Source: JAVVTR01 sp036653535
Lineage (GTDB): Bacteria; Bacteroidota; Bacteroidia; Bacteroidales; P3
DNA length: 64,000 nt
Assembly (NCBI GenBank): GCA_036653535.1
Contig: JAVVTR010000001.1
Location: forward strand, 310,001 to 374,000
Direction: 5' to 3'
In this document: positions 53,241 through 62,146 of the stretch, one piece after another
How positions within the stretch are numbered: position 1 is the stretch's first letter
Layout: every line of letters begins with the position of its first letter
Notes under the pieces: model-generated
Told to the model about the DNA's origin: nothing
What the model saw: the letters and a program-made list of their open reading frames with translations, nothing else
Database searches by the model: none
Program-made: the position numbers and the translations under genes

Positions 53241-54641
53241 ATGAAAACAAATTATATAAAAATAAGTTTAAAACCAGGAAAAGAATCCACTTTAAGAAGG
53301 TTTCATCCTTGGGTGTTTTCCGGGGCTATTGCTGGTATGTCTAATGCAACGAATGGGGCTTCTAAGATAGAAAACGAAAACATTAAAGAGGGAAAAGAAT
53401 CTTCTAAACAGAAAAAGGATAGCTTTTCGCCAAAGGCTATTTCTTCTATACAAGAGGGCGATAAAGTGGAAGTTTATTCTTCTGTAGGCGATTTTTTAGG
53501 CGTAGGACATGCACAAATAGGGGGTATCTCTGTAAGAATTCTTTCTTTTGAACCCATCCTTATTAATGAATCTTTTTATGCCAATAAAATAGAAAAAGCT
53601 TATCATTTACGACAGACTTTAGGTTTAATACGCAACGATAATACTATTTTTCGTTTGATATATGGAGAGGGAGATGGTTTATCGGGCCTTATTGTAGATG
53701 TTTATGGTTCCACTGCCGTTATGCAAGCTCATTCTCCTGGTATGCACTTAGATAGGGAAATAATTGCCTCCGCCTTAATAAAAGTATGCGGAAAAGATTT
53801 GCAAAATGTATATTACAAATCCAAAAGTACTCTTTCTTCTCAAACAGGTTTAAATCCTACGGATGAATATTTAATAAAAGACAGAAAAATAGTAGAAACA
53901 AAAGAGAACTTGTCCATACCTGATTCTAAATTCGCCCCTAATTCTAAATTCGCCCCAACTAAAAACTCATCGCCTTTGGGAGATAGTTTAGTAGAAGAGG
54001 ATACCGAAATTGCATGGGAAAACGGCTTAAAAGTGTATCCTAATTGGATACACGGACAGAAAACTGGTTTTTTTATAGACCAAAGAGATAATCGCGCACT
54101 GGTGGAAAAGTATGCTAAGGGAAAAAATGTACTGAATATGTTTTGTTATACCGGAGGTTTTTCTTTGTATGCCTTACGAGGGGGGGCTAACAAGGTTCAT
54201 TCGGTGGATAGTTCTTCCAACGCTATGGCATTAACCGATGCCAATGTAAGCTTAAATTTTGGCAAACAAGATAGGCATCAATCTTTTACCCAAGAGGCTT
54301 TTGCTTTTTTAGATAAAGCAGAATCCGATTATAATCTTATAATATTAGATCCACCAGCTTTTGCCAAAAGTCAAAGAGTATTAAATCAAGCTCTGCAAGG
54401 TTATAGAAATTTAAACGCAAGAGCTATCGAAAAAATACAGCCTGGAGGTATTCTTTTTACTTTTTCCTGTTCTCAAGCCGTTAGTAGGGAACAGTTTCGT
54501 TTAACTATATTTAGTGCAGCAGCACAAGCTAAACGAAAACTTAGGATTTTACACCAACTTAGTCAAGGTGCCGATCATCCTATTAATATCTATCATCCAG
54601 AAGGGGAATATTTAAAAGGATTGGTCCTCTATGTAGAATAA
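53241..54641 (+). CDS. RlmI-like 23S rRNA (cytosine-C5) methyltransferase with insertions
   Basis: 466 residues, against about 395 usually. The PUA domain starts STLRRFHPWVFSGAIAGM. The SAM-binding Rossmann domain has VLNMFCYTGGFSLYALRGGA and NLIILDPPAFAKSQRVLNQA. The catalytic region is GILFTFSCSQAV, with Cys of the cytosine-C5 methyltransferase type. RlmI makes m5C1962 in E. coli 23S rRNA. Two extra segments interrupt the family alignment: a Lys/Glu/Ser-rich stretch (residues ~33-70) in the PUA region, and one near 215-255 with a tandem repeat SKFAPNSKFAPTKN. Both look like lineage-specific loop insertions. Confidence 0.9.
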   Translation: MKTNYIKISLKPGKESTLRRFHPWVFSGAIAGMSNATNGASKIENENIKEGKESSKQKKDSFSPKAISSIQEGDKVEVYSSVGDFLGVGHAQIGGISVRILSFEPILINESFYANKIEKAYHLRQTLGLIRNDNTIFRLIYGEGDGLSGLIVDVYGSTAVMQAHSPGMHLDREIIASALIKVCGKDLQNVYYKSKSTLSSQTGLNPTDEYLIKDRKIVETKENLSIPDSKFAPNSKFAPTKNSSPLGDSLVEEDTEIAWENGLKVYPNWIHGQKTGFFIDQRDNRALVEKYAKGKNVLNMFCYTGGFSLYALRGGANKVHSVDSSSNAMALTDANVSLNFGKQDRHQSFTQEAFAFLDKAESDYNLIILDPPAFAKSQRVLNQALQGYRNLNARAIEKIQPGGILFTFSCSQAVSREQFRLTIFSAAAQAKRKLRILHQLSQGADHPINIYHPEGEYLKGLVLYVE

Positions 54642-54660
54642 GTTTCTATCTAAGTAGTTG

Positions 54661-54714
54661 AAAAAGGGAGAGGTTTCCAAGGTTGATAACAACCTTAGAA
54701 ACCTCTCCCTTTTT
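54661..54714. terminator. Strong bidirectional hairpin terminator
   Basis: A 24-bp stem with one mismatch: AAAAAGGGAGAGGTTTC (54661-54677) pairs with 54698-54714, and an inner 7 bp adds to it around loop ATAA. The A and T tracts at the ends serve both the RlmI-like gene and the aquaporin gene. Confidence 0.9.
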
Positions 54715-54737
54715 AGCCTTTCTCAAAACTTATTTTT

Positions 54738-55418
54738 TTATTTTTCGCAACTTAAATATTTCCATACTCCAGCGGATAAAGCAGCACCAACAAAGGGAGC
54801 TACAATAAACAACCATAGTTGACAAAGAGCTTCTCCGCCTTGAAATATAGCTGGTCCTATACTACGTGCGGGATTAACGGAGGTTCCAGTAATAGGAATA
54901 CAAACAATATGAACCAAAACCAAAGTAAGCCCAATGGCTAAACCGGCTAAAGAGGAATTTCCCTTTTTAGAATCGGTAACGCCTAATACTACCAATACAA
55001 AAATAAAGGTAAAGACGGCCTCGGCAATAAAAGCTTGCCACATCTGACCTTCTACAAAACCATTGGATCCAGTAAGAGTTGGGCCTTGATGATTACCTGT
55101 ATTTACCAAAGCATACAAAATGGCCGAACCAATAATAGCTCCAATAACTTGAAAAATCATATACATTCCGGCTTCTTTTGCTTTCATCCTTCCAGAAAGA
55201 AAAACGCCTAAGGTAATGGCCGGGTTAATATGACATCCGGAAATTCCTCCAATAGCATAGGCCATAGCCACCACCGATAAACCAAAAGCTAAGGCTACGC
55301 CAAGAGTTCCCACACCGGAACCAACTAAATCGGGCATACTCCCTGAAAAAATTGCGCTACCGCATCCCATAAGAACGAGTACCATCGTACCTATCATTTC
55401 TGCTATGTACTTTTTCAT
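54738..55418 (-). CDS. aqpZ: Aquaporin Z-type water channel
   Basis: About 226 residues from the ATG at 55418 (MKKYIAEMIGTMVLVLMGCG); the ORF-extending ATG at 55472 lies upstream of a -7 box and is not used. Both NPA motifs are present: GCHINPAITLGVFLSGRM and GTSVNPARSIGPAIF. The water-selective filter residues of AqpZ appear (His in LVHIVCIPITGT, Thr before SVNPAR, and Arg after NPA). Six membrane helices are predicted. It moves water across the inner membrane, important in osmotic change. Confidence 0.93.
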   Translation of the reverse strand: MKKYIAEMIGTMVLVLMGCGSAIFSGSMPDLVGSGVGTLGVALAFGLSVVAMAYAIGGISGCHINPAITLGVFLSGRMKAKEAGMYMIFQVIGAIIGSAILYALVNTGNHQGPTLTGSNGFVEGQMWQAFIAEAVFTFIFVLVVLGVTDSKKGNSSLAGLAIGLTLVLVHIVCIPITGTSVNPARSIGPAIFQGGEALCQLWLFIVAPFVGAALSAGVWKYLSCEK

Positions 55419-55446
55419 AATCTTTTTTTTATTGATTAATATTTTG

Positions 55447-55454
55447 CAAATATA
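55447..55454 (-). promoter_or_regulatory. -7 element of the aquaporin gene
   Basis: The minus strand reads TATATTTG, an exact TAnnTTTG match, 29 bases upstream of the ATG at 55418. A TTTG at 55473-55470 lies 15 bases further up, a little closer than usual for -33. Confidence 0.5.
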
Positions 55455-55545
55455 AACTTTTGAAATCTTCAAATAGGTTTAAACTATACTACCAAAAAAA
55501 ACTTCGATAAAACACATATCTATTCTTTCCATAATGCCGCCAAAA

Positions 55546-56145
55546 CTATGCATATACCTCCTTGTGCAATTTTGCCACAATGGAGGCGTAATTTTGGGTC
55601 AGTAATAATTTCGCATCTACTTGGTAAGAAACCGTATGGGCGGGAGCTTCCATAAGATATAAGGGAACAGAACTTTCGTTTTTATTGTAAGGAGGTTGTT
55701 TGTAATCGCAGGGAAATAAATGCAATCCCAAACGCTCATAAAATGCTATTCGACGACAAGAAATTTCATTTTCTGGAGGTTCCACTTCTAATATCACCGG
55801 ACAAGGAAGTTGTTTCAAAAAACAACTTAAAAAACGCTCTCCTATTTTTTGCCCTCTATACAAAGGATTTACGGCAAAATGTCCGGCGTAAATAAACTCG
55901 TCCATATCCCAGTAAATAAACAATCCCACCTCTTTCTTATCTACACTAATAATACCTACACAGGCTTTTGGATGAACCGTTTCTGCTTCTAATTGCTCTC
56001 GACTACGTCTTTCTTGAACAGGGAACGATTGGGTATAAATAGAATATATAAAATCTATATCCTCCTTATATCCTGGTCCAGGATATATTTGCCTATATTC
56101 CATTCCTTGGTCCAATACGGGAAAAAATTTTGCGGTTCGTACCAT
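55546..56145 (-). CDS. GNAT family N-acetyltransferase
   Basis: 199 residues. The acetyl-CoA-binding core is visible as YAGHFAVNPLYRGQKIGERF (the R/Q-x-x-G-x-G/A-like pattern QKIGERF). FYERLGLHLFP follows, as in many GNATs. The substrate is unknown. The ATG lies 1 base after the stop of the CoA-transferase gene, so it is translated with the lysine-fermentation genes. A role in amine or amino-acid acetylation is inference. Confidence 0.85.
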   Translation of the reverse strand: MVRTAKFFPVLDQGMEYRQIYPGPGYKEDIDFIYSIYTQSFPVQERRSREQLEAETVHPKACVGIISVDKKEVGLFIYWDMDEFIYAGHFAVNPLYRGQKIGERFLSCFLKQLPCPVILEVEPPENEISCRRIAFYERLGLHLFPCDYKQPPYNKNESSVPLYLMEAPAHTVSYQVDAKLLLTQNYASIVAKLHKEVYA

Positions 56146-56146
56146 A

Positions 56147-56806
56147 CTAAATATCCATGGGTTTAAGATTGGACGAAATAATTAGGGTGGCTTGGGTGGC
56201 TGCTTGTACTTCTTCTACTTTGAAAACTGGGTTTATTTCTATTAATTCCACGCCTTTATCGGTAATTTTCATTACTCCCATTTCTGTAACAATAAGGTTA
56301 ACACGCCCTTGTGCTGTAAGTGGTAGGGTGCATTTTTTCAAAATCTTCGGGTTCCCTTTTGCGGTATGTTCCATGGCTAAAATAACTAATTTAGCGCCCA
56401 TAAGTAAATCCATAGCGCCACCCATACCGGGAGTCATTTTACCGGGAATCATCCAGTTGGCCAAATCGCCTTTTTCGTCTACCTGCATAGCCCCTAATAC
56501 GGTGGCATCTACATGCCCACCACGAATAATACCAAAAGAAGTGGCACTGTCGAAAGTACAAGCTCCCGGAGCGGGAGAGGTAAATCCACCGCCAGCGTTA
56601 ATATATTCGGGATCTTCTTCTCCTTCTTTGGGTGTAGCGCCCATTGCTAACAAACCATTTTCAGATTGTAATATAACCTTTACTCCAGAAGCTAAATAAT
56701 TGGGAACCAAAGTTGGTAGGCCAATACCAAGATTTACCACATCTCCGTTTTTGAGTTCTTTAGCTACACGCTTAGCAATGATCTCTCTTATTTGATTTTT
56801 ATCCAT
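56147..56806 (-). CDS. 3-oxoacid/butyrate-acetoacetate CoA-transferase subunit B
   Basis: 219 residues, length of a B subunit. The catalytic Glu lies in ILQSENGLLAMGATP (Glu49), and VNLGIGLPTLVPNYLASGVK and FGIIRGGHVDATVLGAMQVD are typical. It moves CoA between acetoacetate, acetate, butyrate or beta-keto acids. The A subunit normally adjoins it but is absent from this window, so its partner must be encoded elsewhere. It follows kamE after 138 bases with no clear promoter, so it likely belongs to the kam transcript. Confidence 0.9.
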   Translation of the reverse strand: MDKNQIREIIAKRVAKELKNGDVVNLGIGLPTLVPNYLASGVKVILQSENGLLAMGATPKEGEEDPEYINAGGGFTSPAPGACTFDSATSFGIIRGGHVDATVLGAMQVDEKGDLANWMIPGKMTPGMGGAMDLLMGAKLVILAMEHTAKGNPKILKKCTLPLTAQGRVNLIVTEMGVMKITDKGVELIEINPVFKVEEVQAATQATLIISSNLKPMDI

Positions 56807-56944
56807 AATACAATATGTTTTTGTTTTTTACTTTTAATTAGAAAAAGACTTTTATAAAATACCGGTCTCTCCTTAACTTTTCTTTGTCGCTTTTATACTT
56901 TCCATTTTTTTCCCAAAGAAACGAATAGAACACCGCAATTCTTT

Positions 56945-57736
56945 TTATTTGCTCTCTTTCCTATGAACCATTTCTTGCGCTAAAAAAGAAGCCACATCAT
57001 CGGCGTAAGTGTTCATTCCAAAACCTGCATCAAATCCCAACTCTTTTGCCAATTCATAGGTAATCCTGGGCCCTCCACAGCATACTATCATTTTGCTACG
57101 CAAATTCTCGGCTTCTAACATTTCTATTAATTCTGTCAAATTTTTAATATGAATGTCTTTTTGTGTAACAGTTTGAGAAACAATAATCGCATCGGCATTC
57201 AATTCCAAGGCTTTGGCGATTAATTCTTCATTGGGAATCTGACTTCCCATATTAAAGGCTTCTATGCTATCGTAGCGTTCCAAACCATAATGACCAGCAA
57301 AACCTTTCATATTCATAATGGCGTCAATGCCTACCGTATGGGCGTCGGTTCCAGTACTGGCCCCTACCACCACTATTTTACGATTGAAATGCTTGCGAAT
57401 AAATTCATCGGTTTCCTCCATGCTCATTACATTGGATTCCACTTTAGGAACATGAATTACTGTATAATCTACCGTATGCGTACAATTGCCATAACAATTA
57501 AAAAAAGTAAATCCAGGCGTAAGTTCTTTATAAAATACTATTTGCGGATTTTCAAGCCCCATTTTGCGAAGAATTTGTTTGGCTGCTTCAATGGCTTCAT
57601 CGCCACAGGGAACAGCTAAGGTAAAACTCAATTGTATTTTACCGTCATTCATGGTATCTCCGTAAGGTTTTATTCTTTTGGGATCGAATGTTTTGTCTAT
57701 TTTTTCCGTAGAAGTAGAATATAGTCCACCACTCAT
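56945..57736 (-). CDS. kamE: Lysine 5,6-aminomutase beta subunit
   Basis: 263 residues. The cobalamin-binding Rossmann domain shows GASTGTDAHTVGIDAIMNMK, containing the DxHxxG B12 ligand motif (Asp131, His133, Gly136). Lys144 follows, the Schiff-base lysine for PLP in the beta subunit. FGMNTYADDVASFL marks the end. With KamD it moves the 6-amino group of D-lysine or beta-lysine to C5, using adenosylcobalamin and PLP. It starts 2 bases after kamD's stop, so the subunits are coupled. Confidence 0.95.
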   Translation of the reverse strand: MSGGLYSTSTEKIDKTFDPKRIKPYGDTMNDGKIQLSFTLAVPCGDEAIEAAKQILRKMGLENPQIVFYKELTPGFTFFNCYGNCTHTVDYTVIHVPKVESNVMSMEETDEFIRKHFNRKIVVVGASTGTDAHTVGIDAIMNMKGFAGHYGLERYDSIEAFNMGSQIPNEELIAKALELNADAIIVSQTVTQKDIHIKNLTELIEMLEAENLRSKMIVCCGGPRITYELAKELGFDAGFGMNTYADDVASFLAQEMVHRKESK

Positions 57737-57738
57737 AA

Positions 57739-59295
57739 TTATGCTCCTTTCTTCATTAATTGTATAAACGGATTTTCATAATCCGCTTGCTTTTCCGATA
57801 CTCCAGCCAAGCCTTTTCCTCCATTTTGAGGACGCTTTATATCGGCAAAAATTCCTTTTTCTAAGGCGGTAAATAGACCTTCGTTTTCTATTTTTTGTAA
57901 TAGAGCCAAAGCATCTTGTAAAACTTCTTTGGCCCTGGACTGGATAATACCTCCTTGTTTAAATTCCATTTCCTCCCCTATATCTTTCATATTGTTAAAG
58001 ATATACTTGGCGTTTTCTATAGACAGAAAACGGTCGCTCATAAAAGGGGTGTGTATAGCTTCTGTTGGCATTCCTAATAGTTGTATGCCTTGATGGGTCC
58101 AAATTCCAATTTGATTAAATAAAGCATCTTGTACATGGCCTCTAAAGATATTACCTGTCATAAACTTGGTTGGAGGCATGTATTTTAAGGTTGCCTTAGG
58201 AAAAATTTCACGGGTCATTTGGGCTTGAGCCAATTCTAAAAGAAATCCATTTTCCAACATGGGATCCATTTCAAAAGCATGACCTAAACCCATCTGTTCT
58301 TCGGGTAATCCGGCCAAAAGGGCTAATTGTTCGTTAATAAAATCGGAAGCCAATACCGTATGGGCTTCGGTTACCGCATCGGCCGTGGTTAAATAATTAT
58401 CTTCTCCGGTATTAATGATAACTCCGGCGAAACTATTAATTACTCTGGAAAAATATTGATCTATTAGGGTTCGTTGCATGTTAATATCGCGGAACAAAAT
58501 CCCATAAAGGGCATCGTTAAGCATTACATCCAAACCTTCTAAAGCCCCCATCACTGCTATTTCTGGCATACATAAACCAGAACAATAGTTGCAAAGTCTT
58601 ATATATCGTCCTACTTCCTGCCCAACCTCATCTAAGGCCTTACGCATAATACGAAAGTTCTCTTGAGTGGCAACAGTACCACCAAAACCTTCGGTAGTAG
58701 CTCCATAAGGAACATAGTCGAGTAGGCTTTGCCCGGTGGTACGAATAACGGCTACTACATCTGCACCCTGACGAGCCGCAGCCTGCGCTTGGACTACGTC
58801 TTCGTAAATATTTCCGGTAGCAACAATTACGTATAGATAGGGTTTGGGCGCCTCTCCTACTTTGTTAATATAGGCTTCTCTTCTACCTCTACGTTCGATA
58901 ATACGATGCATAGAAGATTCTATATACGGCTTAAGTACACTATTTCGAATAGATGCGTCTACCACCGTGGCTTTGCAAAAATCATACTCCCCGGTGGAAA
59001 CCTCTTCGGCTATTTTTTGGGGCGTTTTTCCTGTTTGTGCAACGGCATTACCCATAGCGAAAACAATACCATATCCTAATAAATTATGTTCTTTTAATTG
59101 GTCTACCACCACATTGGGTAATGGCACTAAATCTTGATCAACACCATCTATGCCTAACAAACGAGCGATGGTTCTTTCTACTGCTACCGTGGTATAGCCA
59201 TTTACAAAGTTCTGAACTTCTTCCGCTATTTTGTTCGCACAGAGCTTAGCTTCCTCTATTTTCTTAAAATCTAAGCCAAGTTTACTTTTTGTCAT
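57739..59295 (-). CDS. kamD: Lysine 5,6-aminomutase alpha subunit
   Basis: 518 residues, the family's usual size. Segments such as SIRNSVLKPYIESSMHRIIE, VVAVIRTTGQSLLDYVPYGA and LIDQYFSRVINSFAGVIINT place it as the TIM-barrel catalytic subunit. It is upstream of kamE by 2 bases. KamDE catalyses the B12-dependent migration in the anaerobic lysine pathway to acetate and butyrate. A -7 box at 59385-59392 gives it a promoter separate from kamC. Confidence 0.95.
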   Translation of the reverse strand: MTKSKLGLDFKKIEEAKLCANKIAEEVQNFVNGYTTVAVERTIARLLGIDGVDQDLVPLPNVVVDQLKEHNLLGYGIVFAMGNAVAQTGKTPQKIAEEVSTGEYDFCKATVVDASIRNSVLKPYIESSMHRIIERRGRREAYINKVGEAPKPYLYVIVATGNIYEDVVQAQAAARQGADVVAVIRTTGQSLLDYVPYGATTEGFGGTVATQENFRIMRKALDEVGQEVGRYIRLCNYCSGLCMPEIAVMGALEGLDVMLNDALYGILFRDINMQRTLIDQYFSRVINSFAGVIINTGEDNYLTTADAVTEAHTVLASDFINEQLALLAGLPEEQMGLGHAFEMDPMLENGFLLELAQAQMTREIFPKATLKYMPPTKFMTGNIFRGHVQDALFNQIGIWTHQGIQLLGMPTEAIHTPFMSDRFLSIENAKYIFNNMKDIGEEMEFKQGGIIQSRAKEVLQDALALLQKIENEGLFTALEKGIFADIKRPQNGGKGLAGVSEKQADYENPFIQLMKKGA

Positions 59296-59384
59296 TTATA
59301 TAATTCGGTTTTGTTTAATACTTTTTTACAGAGAATATACCTTTTGGGGGTAAGCCTCTTGGGGTACAAAATTTTTGGTGCTTG

Positions 59385-59392
59385 CAAAGCTA
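59385..59392 (-). promoter_or_regulatory. -7 element of the kamDE transcript
   Basis: The minus strand reads TAGCTTTG, an exact TAnnTTTG match, 90 bases upstream of kamD. No good -33 box is seen at the normal distance. Confidence 0.5.
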
Positions 59393-59459
59393 CAAATTTT
59401 AGTCGAAAAGGTTAAGAAACTATTTAATTTTATACCAAGTGTTTTCCAATGAATGTTAC

Positions 59460-60944
59460 TTAGTCCTTTTCTAAAAAATAATATTGCGCTTTGTCTAATA
59501 AGTCGGTATCTACACCAAGAATACTTGCTATAACTAATGCTTGCGAAGTATTTGGCGTTTTTGGATCCACCTCCTCTACCCTATAATCCATGAAATCTTG
59601 TATGTTTTCTATGGTAATTTTAAGGGGAAGCGATTCTTTCTGTTTTATTTCCAAATTGGGTGTAAAACCTTTGATTCGCAACCTCCTTTTAGCATTGGAA
59701 ATGGAATCGTAATGGGTACTTATTAGTCCTACTATCTGTGGCTTTTCTAAAATATCCATAGCGGCACAAACTATAGCCCGCCCTTCTTCCGGATTGGTAG
59801 TTCGCGCTAATTCATCAAAAAAAAGTGCTACTTTTTTTCCTTGCTTTACTTTCTGTAAGATATCATTTAACTGCATCATTTCCGAACCAAAAGAGGACAA
59901 GCCTTGGTTTTCGTTTTGCGCATCTTGTACCCAAAGAAACACTTCGTCGAAAAGGGATAAACGAGCATAACTCGCTGGAACAAAAAAACCAAATTGAGCA
60001 AGGGTTTGCGCCAAGGCTATGCTTTTCAACAGCACCGTTTTTCCGCTCATATTAGCACCGGTAAGCAAACAAACGCCATTATACAAACTTATATCTACTT
60101 TTTGATAACGTTTCTTTTTCTCTTCCCTTAGCTTTTTAATGCGAGGATGAAATAAATTTTTCAATTCTATTTCTACCGAATTTTGCTCTATAGTTGGACA
60201 AGATAAATCCCATTGTATGGCCCATTCTGCTTTGGCAATTAATAAATCCCAAATGGCTACTAAATGCAGGGCTTTGGAAAGATCTTCCACATAGGGTAAC
60301 AATTTTTTAGAAAGTTGGGTACGAATTTTATCTTCCTCTTCTAAACACTTTTGTCGTAAATCCTCTATTTCTTGATCTTCTGCAAGGCTATTGGGGTTCT
60401 TTAGTAAAATATTGGCGGCGGCGTTGGCAGTGGCGTTGGCAGCGGCAACACTTAAGCTCTGCTTTAGATTATTTCTATCCTGAGCTAATTGCTTAGAATA
60501 ACTATCATAAACGTAAAAAGTTGGAATATGCGTATTATCGGGATCCAAACAGGCTACTACGGGTTTTAAATTTGGGAAAACCTCCATATTTACGCCTATT
60601 TCAGAACTGTAAAGAGACATTTCCTCTACTAGCAAAGCAAACTTTTTGATTTCAAATAATTGCACGTCGTCTAAAGCAAAATGGATTCTTTTAAAAGTAG
60701 ATTGTAGATTTTGTACCTGAGAAATTTTTACTTTGAATTTTTCTATGGCACGTGTTTTTTGTAGAGCTATAAAAGCAATTACTTCTGCTGTTTTTTTATA
60801 TTCAATAAGGAGTTCTGAGGCGCTATTCGGTCCTAACCAAGGAAGTTCATAGAGCAAATTTCGCCCCACTTCCGATCGGATAGGTAATTGCTCCATAAGG
60901 TAGGCCAATCCATTGATTTTTTTTAATGCTTCTTGAAAATACAT
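59460..60944 (-). CDS. kamC: Lysine 5,6-aminomutase reactivase ATPase (MutS-like)
   Basis: 494 residues, related to MutS but lacking mismatch-recognition domains. MutS-type Walker A is GVCLLTGANMSGKTVLLKSI, Walker B FFDELARTTNPEEGRAIV, and the switch QIVGLISTHYDS. Proteins of this kind encoded next to kamDE act with KamB to reactivate the B12 mutase by exchanging damaged cofactor. The N-terminal half is helical and carries an Ala-Asn-rich run (ATANAAANILL) encoded by GCC/AAC-type repeats near 60418-60445. It starts 21 bases after kamB's stop. Confidence 0.88.
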   Translation of the reverse strand: MYFQEALKKINGLAYLMEQLPIRSEVGRNLLYELPWLGPNSASELLIEYKKTAEVIAFIALQKTRAIEKFKVKISQVQNLQSTFKRIHFALDDVQLFEIKKFALLVEEMSLYSSEIGVNMEVFPNLKPVVACLDPDNTHIPTFYVYDSYSKQLAQDRNNLKQSLSVAAANATANAAANILLKNPNSLAEDQEIEDLRQKCLEEEDKIRTQLSKKLLPYVEDLSKALHLVAIWDLLIAKAEWAIQWDLSCPTIEQNSVEIELKNLFHPRIKKLREEKKKRYQKVDISLYNGVCLLTGANMSGKTVLLKSIALAQTLAQFGFFVPASYARLSLFDEVFLWVQDAQNENQGLSSFGSEMMQLNDILQKVKQGKKVALFFDELARTTNPEEGRAIVCAAMDILEKPQIVGLISTHYDSISNAKRRLRIKGFTPNLEIKQKESLPLKITIENIQDFMDYRVEEVDPKTPNTSQALVIASILGVDTDLLDKAQYYFLEKD

Positions 60945-60965
60945 ATTTGTTGGTATCTCTATTTT

Positions 60966-61982
60966 TTATGCTTTCTTTATATCATATACTTCTCGTCCTA
61001 AAGCTTGGGAAAGAGTTTGACAGAGTTGCACAGAATTCATTTTATAACCATCTACCGAAATAGGATTGGCACATACGGCCAAAAGTTGGGTTCGGTTCAC
61101 CACAAAAATACGCCCTCCTGCTTTTAAAAAAGAATAAAAAAGCGGTGGTTGAACAAAAATTTTAGTAAAATCACTAACCACTATGTTGGGCTTTTCTTTA
61201 AATGACAGAAGAAGTTGTAAAAAAGAATCGTTTAGAAGCCCTGACAAATAGATAGTTAATTTCCTTTTACGCACTTCCTTTTCTATTTCTTCTTTGGCTT
61301 CCTTTCCTTGCAAAGCGGAACGAATATGAAAATTATGCACTTCGCCCTCTGGACTTATCCCCCAAATTCCTGGTTGCATAGAGGAAAAATCTACTGCGTT
61401 TTTCAATGGATAAAGCGGTAAATTAATAAGTTCGTATTGATATTGGGTTTGTTTTACTAATTGAACTAAATTTTTGGAAAGAGCCGCCCCTGTACACAAA
61501 ATCATAGCTTGTGCCACTACAGGGGAAGCCAAACTCATGCGCGATAAGGCTCCATCTATTAAAACGGTAGTAGATCCTGCTGTATGCGCTTCTTTTATAA
61601 AACGTTGTAATCCGGCACTGTAAGAATAACCCGAAAGAATCATTTTCCCCTCCAATACCACCCGTGCGCTTATTAAACGCCCCATCGCCGTTTTTTCTCT
61701 ACTTACATCTATGATTTCTGTGGTTGATTTTCGCTGCCGATAATGAAATTCTGATGTTTGAACCAACATACCGGGATAGAAGGTCAATTCCGGTTTGGAA
61801 TTTTCGTAAAGAACATCCGTTTTTTCTCCATCAACCCCTATAGAGGTAACGGCTATGGCTTCTCCTTGATTCTTATAATAATCTAAAATAGAGCGAAGAC
61901 AAACGGTTTTACCTACATTCTTTGCCATGCCTACAACGGAAACACTACCGTATTGAATAATATCTGTTAGAAAAGGTATCAT
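60966..61982 (-). CDS. kamB: Lysine 5,6-aminomutase reactivase subunit
   Basis: 338 residues. A P-loop lies at the start (VVGMAKNVGKTVCLRSILDY), followed by ITSIGVDGEKTDVLYENSKP. The central VLIDGALSRMSLASPVV and the C-terminal FTKIFVQPPLFYSFLKAGGR fit the KamB family. The kamB-kamC-kamD-kamE order is that of lysine-fermentation clusters in fermentative Firmicutes and Fusobacteria. No cobalamin riboswitch is seen in the short region upstream. Confidence 0.85.
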   Translation of the reverse strand: MIPFLTDIIQYGSVSVVGMAKNVGKTVCLRSILDYYKNQGEAIAVTSIGVDGEKTDVLYENSKPELTFYPGMLVQTSEFHYRQRKSTTEIIDVSREKTAMGRLISARVVLEGKMILSGYSYSAGLQRFIKEAHTAGSTTVLIDGALSRMSLASPVVAQAMILCTGAALSKNLVQLVKQTQYQYELINLPLYPLKNAVDFSSMQPGIWGISPEGEVHNFHIRSALQGKEAKEEIEKEVRKRKLTIYLSGLLNDSFLQLLLSFKEKPNIVVSDFTKIFVQPPLFYSFLKAGGRIFVVNRTQLLAVCANPISVDGYKMNSVQLCQTLSQALGREVYDIKKA

Positions 61983-62093
61983 AGTAGGACAAAAGTACGG
62001 AAAAATACCGTACGGAAAAATAGGTATGTCCCTCTCTTCTTTTCAAAATGAAATAAGAAAACTAAACATTGTACCACCCTTTTCTAACTAATG

Positions 62094-62120
62094 GAAAAGG
62101 TGCCTTGTGAGCACCTTTTC
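62094..62120 (-). terminator. Hairpin terminator after the T9SS gene at 62147
   Basis: GAAAAGGTGC (62094-62103) pairs exactly with GCACCTTTTC (62111-62120) around a seven-base loop. On the minus strand it is 27 bases after the stop, and the T residues lie within the stem's 3' arm. Confidence 0.75.
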
Positions 62121-62146
62121 ATCAACCAAAACCAAACAAAATTATT

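Noticed and set aside
55419..55472. An ATG at 55472 for the aquaporin
   Set aside because: It lies upstream of an exact -7 box and adds a charged stretch before the normal AqpZ start.
61983..62146. A cobalamin riboswitch upstream of kamB, since KamDE needs B12
   Set aside because: The gap is short and lacks the conserved B12-box and supporting helices. It holds only the terminator of the upstream gene.
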